DNA of 64,000 nucleotides, taken from positions 1 through 64,000 of the forward strand of contig CAZTGC010000001.1 in assembly GCA_964612975.1 (NCBI GenBank), in the 5' to 3' direction. This DNA comes from NZ13-RE01 sp964612975. GTDB taxonomy: Bacteria > Dictyoglomota > Dictyoglomia > Dictyoglomales > Dictyoglomaceae. A program made the translations under genes and the position numbers. The notes below the pieces were generated by a model. That model was not told the origin of the DNA and did no database searches. It saw only the letters and a program-made list of their open reading frames with translations. This document shows, in pieces, positions 59,799 through 64,000 of this stretch; the stretch's first letter is position 1, and each line of letters starts with the position of its first letter.

Positions 59799-60817
59799 GA
59801 GAAGAAGAATATATATTGAAAATTGAGTATGCAAAGGAAAGATTAAGAAAAGCAGAAGATCTTAAAGAGTTAGAAGAAATAAAAAGGGAGTATTTGGGTA
59901 AAAGCAGTTTCTTAGCTCAGATCTTAAGATCCTTAGGTAAAATGCCCCCAGAAGATAGGGTATATTGGGGGAAAATGGCAAATCAATGGAAGGATGAATT
60001 AGAAGCTCTTTGGGAAAAAGCAGAAAGAAGAATAAAAATTAATACTATACAAAAAAGATTAAAAGAAGAAGAAATTGATATAACATTACCAGGAAGAAGA
60101 AAATTAATTGGAAAGCTTCATCTTCTAACTCAAGTTGTTGAAGATATAATCTTAGTTTTCAAAGAGATGGGATTTCAAGTAGTTTATGGTCCTGAATTGG
60201 AAACAGATTATTATAATTTTACTGCTTTAAACATTTCTCAGGATCATCCAGTCAGAGAATCCCATGATTCTTTTTATGTAGATAAAGAATATTTACTAAG
60301 GACTCAGACCTCTCCAGTCCAAATAAGGGTGATGGAAAAAAGAAAACCTCCTTTAAGAATTGTTGCTCCTGGAAAATGTTATAGAAGAGATTTTCCAGAT
60401 GCTACCCATAGTCCCATGTTTTTTCAGATTGAAGGATTAGCAGTTGATTATGATGTTTCCTTTGCAGAATTAAAGGGAGTATTGACGATTTTTGCCCATA
60501 GACTTTTTGGAAAAGATAGAAGAGTATATTTTATTCCCAGCTATTTCCCCTTCACAGAGCCCAGTGCTGAGATGTATGTGGAATGTGGGATTTGTAATGG
60601 AGAAGGATGCAAAGCATGTGGCAATTCAGGGGTTTTAGAAATTTTAGGATGTGGAATGGTTCATCCTCAAGTTTTTAGGGAAGTAGGAATTGATCCAGAA
60701 ATATATACAGGCTTTGCTTTTGGTATGGGACTTGATAGAATTACCATGCAAATTTATGGAATAGAAGATATAAGGCTTTTTTATGAAAATGATCTTAGAT
60801 TTTTAACTCAATTTTGA
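59795..60817 (+). CDS. pheS: Phenylalanyl-tRNA synthetase alpha subunit
   Basis: Catalytic subunit of the heterotetrameric enzyme. The 340-residue protein has an N-terminal coiled coil (about 1-85) and class II motifs: HPVRESHDSFYVD, LRTQTSPVQIRVM, YRRDFPDATHSPMFFQIEGL and FTEPSAEMYVEC. FAFGMGLDRITMQIYGI closes the active site. Four cysteines in CGICNGEGCKACG look like a zinc-binding insert. It overlaps the upstream gene by 4 bp. Confidence 0.96.
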   Translation: MREEEYILKIEYAKERLRKAEDLKELEEIKREYLGKSSFLAQILRSLGKMPPEDRVYWGKMANQWKDELEALWEKAERRIKINTIQKRLKEEEIDITLPGRRKLIGKLHLLTQVVEDIILVFKEMGFQVVYGPELETDYYNFTALNISQDHPVRESHDSFYVDKEYLLRTQTSPVQIRVMEKRKPPLRIVAPGKCYRRDFPDATHSPMFFQIEGLAVDYDVSFAELKGVLTIFAHRLFGKDRRVYFIPSYFPFTEPSAEMYVECGICNGEGCKACGNSGVLEILGCGMVHPQVFREVGIDPEIYTGFAFGMGLDRITMQIYGIEDIRLFYENDLRFLTQF

Positions 60818-60832
60818 AGGGGGAGTTATCTT

Positions 60833-63241
60833 ATGTTAATCTCATATAGATGGCTTATGGATTATTTAGAACCAATAGAACCTGATGATATTATTAAAGC
60901 ATTAAGAAGTTTGGGCCTTTATGCATCTTATCAGTATCAAAATGGGAGATTGAGAATTGGAGATTCATGGTCTGAAGTTGTAGTTGGAGAAATAAAGGAG
61001 TTGGAGCATCATCCATTAAGAAAGGAACTTTTTATATGTAAAGTCTATAATGGTAAAGAGATATCGAACATTGTTACAGGAGCAAAAAATTTATATGTAG
61101 GAGCAAAGGTCCCCATTGCTCCTATAGGAGCAAAGATAAAAGGAGAAGAAATAACACTAAAATATTTTGATGAAACTCCCTCCCAGGGTATGTTATGTTC
61201 TGAATGGGAATTAGAGATTTCTAATAATGCTGAAGAAATAATGATTCTACCAAAGGAATATGAGGTTGGGAAGAAATTAAAGGAATATTTGGGAGATGGC
61301 GATTTCCTTATAGAGGTAGAAATTCCTTATAATAGGGGTGATTGTTTAAGTTATTTAGGTATTGCGAGGGAGCTATCTGCATATTTCAACATTCCTTTGA
61401 AAAGTCCATGGATAGAAATAAAAGAAAATGGGGGTTTTATAGAGAATTTTGTTAAAGGAGAAATTTTGGATTTTGATTTATGTCCCAGATTTACCCTCAG
61501 ACTTATTAAGAATATTAAAGTAGAAAAATCTCCTTTGTGGTTGAGATGGAGGTTAGAAAGAGTAGGGGTAAGATCTATAAATAATATTGTAGATATAACG
61601 AACTTTATCATGCTTGAAACAGGACAACCTCTTCATGCCTATGACTTTGATCTGATAGAAGGAAAAAAATTAATTGCAAGAAGAGCAAGATCGGGAGAAA
61701 GAATCATGTTAATAAATGAAGAAGAAAAGGTTCTTGACGAGAAAATATTGGTTATTGCAGATGCAGAAAAACCTGTAGGAATTGGAGGAATCATGGGGGG
61801 AAAGGAAACGGAAATTTCTGAAAATACAAGGAATATCTTATTAGAAGCTGCCAATTTCAACCCAATAAATATAAGAAGAAGTGCCAGAAAATTAGGACTA
61901 AGAACAGAAGCATCATTGAGATTTGAAAGAGGAGTGGATATTATTCAAACCCCAAAGATTTTGGATAGGGCGGGACAGCTTATAAAAGATATTGGTGGCG
62001 GAAAATTAATTAGTGGGAAAATAGATATATATCGAGAACTTCCTAAAGAGAACAAATTTTTCCTAAGACCTTTGCGAGTAAATAAAGTTTTAGGAACAGA
62101 ATTGCAAGAAGAAGAAATAGTTAATCAACTTTTAAGAATTGGATTCCAAGTAATCTCCCACAACCCAATCTTAGAAGTAAAAGTCCCCTCTTATCGACAG
62201 GATATAAAAGAAGAGATAGATTTAATAGAAGAAATTGCAAGATTTTTTGGCTATGATAATATTCCTACCCTGCCCCTCCAGAAGGGAATAATTGTGGAAC
62301 CTCCCTTAGAAGAGGAATTAATTGAAAAAAAGATTAAGAATATTTTAACCTCTTTTGGTCTAACAGAAGTAGTCAATTATAGTTTTATATCTTTTAGGGA
62401 CCTTGAAAACTCAGGAATTTTAGATGTAGAAGCCTTTAAAAATTATATACCCTTGTTAAACCCATTAAGTGAAGAAAATAGTATTTTAAGAGTCTCTCTA
62501 CTTCCAGGCCTTCTAAAGGTTGCTCAGACAAACTTAAACAAACAAAGAAAAGATATGTTTATATTTGAAATTGGTAAAATTTTCTTAAAAGAAAATAACA
62601 AATATAAAGAAGAGAAGTGTTTAGCAATTCTTCTTTCTGGAGAATGGTTTGTTTCACCATGGAATATCTCTCCAAACATCTTAAAAGTAGACTTCTATGA
62701 TTTAAAGGGTATTTTTGAGAATCTTTTTGAGGAAATATGGGGGATAGAATTGAATTTAGATAAAAGTGATTTACCATTTCTCCATCCTGCAAGGCAAGGA
62801 ACAATATTCTTAAATGATAAGATTTTAGGTTTTTTAGGGGAAATAAATCCTCTTGTTATCCAAAATTATGATATAAGGGAAAGAATATATTATGGAGAGA
62901 TAAATTTAGATGCTCTCCTTAAAATAAAGGAAAGACCAAAATTTAAACCACTACCTTTGTACCCTGGAGTAAAGAGGGATTTAGCTCTTTTAGTCCCTGA
63001 AAAAATGCCAGCAAAGAAAGTAGAAGAATTGATTAAGGAAGCTTCAGGAGAACTACTCCATTCCATAAAGCTTTTTGATGTATATCAAGGTGAAAAGATT
63101 GAAAAAGGATATAAGAGCTTAGCCTTTTCTCTCTTCTTCCTTTCCTTGGAGCATACCTTAACTGATGAAGAAGTAGACTCGCTAATTGAGAAAATACTTC
63201 TAAGATTTAAAGAAATAGGAGTATTTTTAAGGGTGAAATGA
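60833..63241 (+). CDS. pheT: Phenylalanyl-tRNA synthetase beta subunit
   Basis: An 802-residue subunit with an N-terminal tRNA-binding OB domain (about 40-150, VVVGEIKELEHHPL). The B3/B4 editing domain (about 210-380, VDITNFIMLETGQPLHAYDFD) and B5 domain follow. A pseudo-catalytic class II domain and a C-terminal ferredoxin-like anticodon domain (about 710-800, KFKPLPLYPGVKRDLALLVPE) complete it. Full length. It has a GGGGGAG Shine-Dalgarno 15 bp after pheS. Its stop overlaps mutS2 in an ATGA. Confidence 0.96.
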   Translation: MLISYRWLMDYLEPIEPDDIIKALRSLGLYASYQYQNGRLRIGDSWSEVVVGEIKELEHHPLRKELFICKVYNGKEISNIVTGAKNLYVGAKVPIAPIGAKIKGEEITLKYFDETPSQGMLCSEWELEISNNAEEIMILPKEYEVGKKLKEYLGDGDFLIEVEIPYNRGDCLSYLGIARELSAYFNIPLKSPWIEIKENGGFIENFVKGEILDFDLCPRFTLRLIKNIKVEKSPLWLRWRLERVGVRSINNIVDITNFIMLETGQPLHAYDFDLIEGKKLIARRARSGERIMLINEEEKVLDEKILVIADAEKPVGIGGIMGGKETEISENTRNILLEAANFNPINIRRSARKLGLRTEASLRFERGVDIIQTPKILDRAGQLIKDIGGGKLISGKIDIYRELPKENKFFLRPLRVNKVLGTELQEEEIVNQLLRIGFQVISHNPILEVKVPSYRQDIKEEIDLIEEIARFFGYDNIPTLPLQKGIIVEPPLEEELIEKKIKNILTSFGLTEVVNYSFISFRDLENSGILDVEAFKNYIPLLNPLSEENSILRVSLLPGLLKVAQTNLNKQRKDMFIFEIGKIFLKENNKYKEEKCLAILLSGEWFVSPWNISPNILKVDFYDLKGIFENLFEEIWGIELNLDKSDLPFLHPARQGTIFLNDKILGFLGEINPLVIQNYDIRERIYYGEINLDALLKIKERPKFKPLPLYPGVKRDLALLVPEKMPAKKVEELIKEASGELLHSIKLFDVYQGEKIEKGYKSLAFSLFFLSLEHTLTDEEVDSLIEKILLRFKEIGVFLRVK

Positions 63242-64000
63242 AGAAAGCATTAAAAATTTTAGAATGGGAGAAGATAATAAATGAAATTTCAAAATATGCA
63301 GAAACTTCTCTTGGAAAGGAGAAAATCCTCTCCCTTATCCCAACGAATGAAAATTTTCTAATTGAAAAATGGTATAAGGAAAATAAGGAAGCCTTTAGGA
63401 CTATTTATGAGCTAGGATTTCCTTCTTTTTTTGGTATTAAAGATATAACTAAGTATTTAGAAAAGGGTAAAATTGGAGGAATAATTTTCCCAGAGGAATT
63501 TGAAGATATTGGATCTACCTTAGAAGCTTGGAAGAGATTAAGGGATTATCAGGAAAAATCTAAAAATATAGCTGGAAATCTATGGGGAAAGAGTATACAT
63601 GTTCTTTCTCCTCTCTTATTAGAGATAAGAAGATGCATTCAGAATGGGGAAATTTTAGATAGTGCTTCTGCAGAGTTAAAAAATATAAGAAATAAAATAT
63701 TTAAGACTCATCAAAAAATTAAAGAAACTGCAGAACATTTTCTCCAAAAAGAATGGAAGAACTTTCTTCAGGATTCTATAGTTACTATAAGACATGGAAG
63801 GTATGTTCTACCAGTTAAACAAGAGTTTAGGAACCGACTTAATGGAATTGTGCATGATCAATCTGCCTCTGGACTAACTTTTTATATTGAGCCATTACCA
63901 TTAGTAGAACTTAATAATCAATTAAATATTTTAGAGTTAGAAGAAAAAAAAGAGATAGAAAGAATTTTAAGAAGGCTTACTGATTTTTTAATTTCCTATG
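63238..64000 (+). CDS. mutS2: MutS2 family protein, N-terminal part (cut by window end)
   Basis: The first 254 codons of a long open frame running off the window. The N-terminal MutS2 pattern is LKILEWEKIINEISKYAETSLGKEKIL. The clamp region includes SIVTIRHGRYVLPVKQEFRNRL and GIVHDQSASGLTFYIEPLPLVELNN, highly typical of MutS2. The ATPase and Smr domains lie beyond the end. MutS2 acts on branched DNA and, in B. subtilis, collided ribosomes. It starts in the pheT stop codon. Confidence 0.93.
   Translation, partial: MKKALKILEWEKIINEISKYAETSLGKEKILSLIPTNENFLIEKWYKENKEAFRTIYELGFPSFFGIKDITKYLEKGKIGGIIFPEEFEDIGSTLEAWKRLRDYQEKSKNIAGNLWGKSIHVLSPLLLEIRRCIQNGEILDSASAELKNIRNKIFKTHQKIKETAEHFLQKEWKNFLQDSIVTIRHGRYVLPVKQEFRNRLNGIVHDQSASGLTFYIEPLPLVELNNQLNILELEEKKEIERILRRLTDFLISY

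Noticed and set aside
1..64000. CRISPR array, insertion sequence, prophage or attachment site
   Set aside because: No regularly spaced short repeats, transposase or integrase motifs were seen; the only long repeat is the SLBB pair.

Overview
The window is AT-rich, densely coded bacterial DNA with no insertion sequences, prophage or CRISPR. Coding sequence favours AGA/AGG arginine codons and the proteins are rich in Lys, Glu and Ile. Together with a nine-residue tmRNA tag of the Thermotoga type and gene orders shared with Firmicutes and Thermotogae, this suggests an anaerobic thermophile. My best guess is Dictyoglomus (inference, not proven). No gap without a gene or RNA exceeds about 150 bp, and many neighbouring genes overlap by 1 to 40 bp.

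Layout. (1) 1-3333, plus strand: end of tuf, then rpmG, tRNA-Trp, secE, nusG, rplK, rplA, an L10-type leader with an attenuator, rplJ and rplL. (2) 3348-10970, minus strand: one operon, ilvE-lysA-hom-thrC-thrB-asd-lysC, for aspartate-family amino acids. It converges on rplL at a shared hairpin terminator. (3) 11131-14873, plus: rpsF-ssb-rpsR-DUF2232-rplI-dnaB. (4) 14874-21640, plus: a near-consensus promoter drives a Roadblock (MglB-like) and MglA-like GTPase pair, two SLBB polysaccharide-export proteins sharing a perfect 390-bp repeat, a Wzz-like chain-length protein and galE. (5) 21661-24114: smpB (apparently leaderless), the tmRNA gene abutting it, and a secreted amidase with a probable ATT start. 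(6) 24129-34464: murI, an M20 peptidase, then a methylaspartate (glutamate mutase) catabolic cluster: glmS, glmL, glmE, mal, an AtuA-like pair, a two-subunit mesaconase-type hydratase and an unusual P-loop protein. (7) 34448-37680: rph, rdgB, ridA, a rhomboid protease and an SDH_sah/ClpP-like membrane protease. (8) 37784-64000: a long co-directional run opening with CIRCE-controlled hrcA, then rsmE, mtaB, rpsU, phoH, ybeY, dgkA, a CorC/HlyC protein, pyrG, cdd, era, deoC, recO, glyQ, glyS, ppdK, dgt, dnaG, rpoD, infC, rpmI, rplT, a TrmH methyltransferase, pheS, pheT and the start of mutS2.

The most informative parts are the RNA-level arrangements and two accessory modules. The RNA-level arrangements are a tRNA overlapping a stop codon, tmRNA abutting smpB, two rare start codons, a hairpin between a Shine-Dalgarno and its start, and a CIRCE covering a Shine-Dalgarno. 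The accessory modules are a cell-polarity GTPase pair coupled to polysaccharide export, and a glutamate-mutase cluster carrying three conserved-looking genes without an assigned step. Housekeeping calls rest on recognisable motifs and full length. Regulatory calls were made by eye and are predictions.
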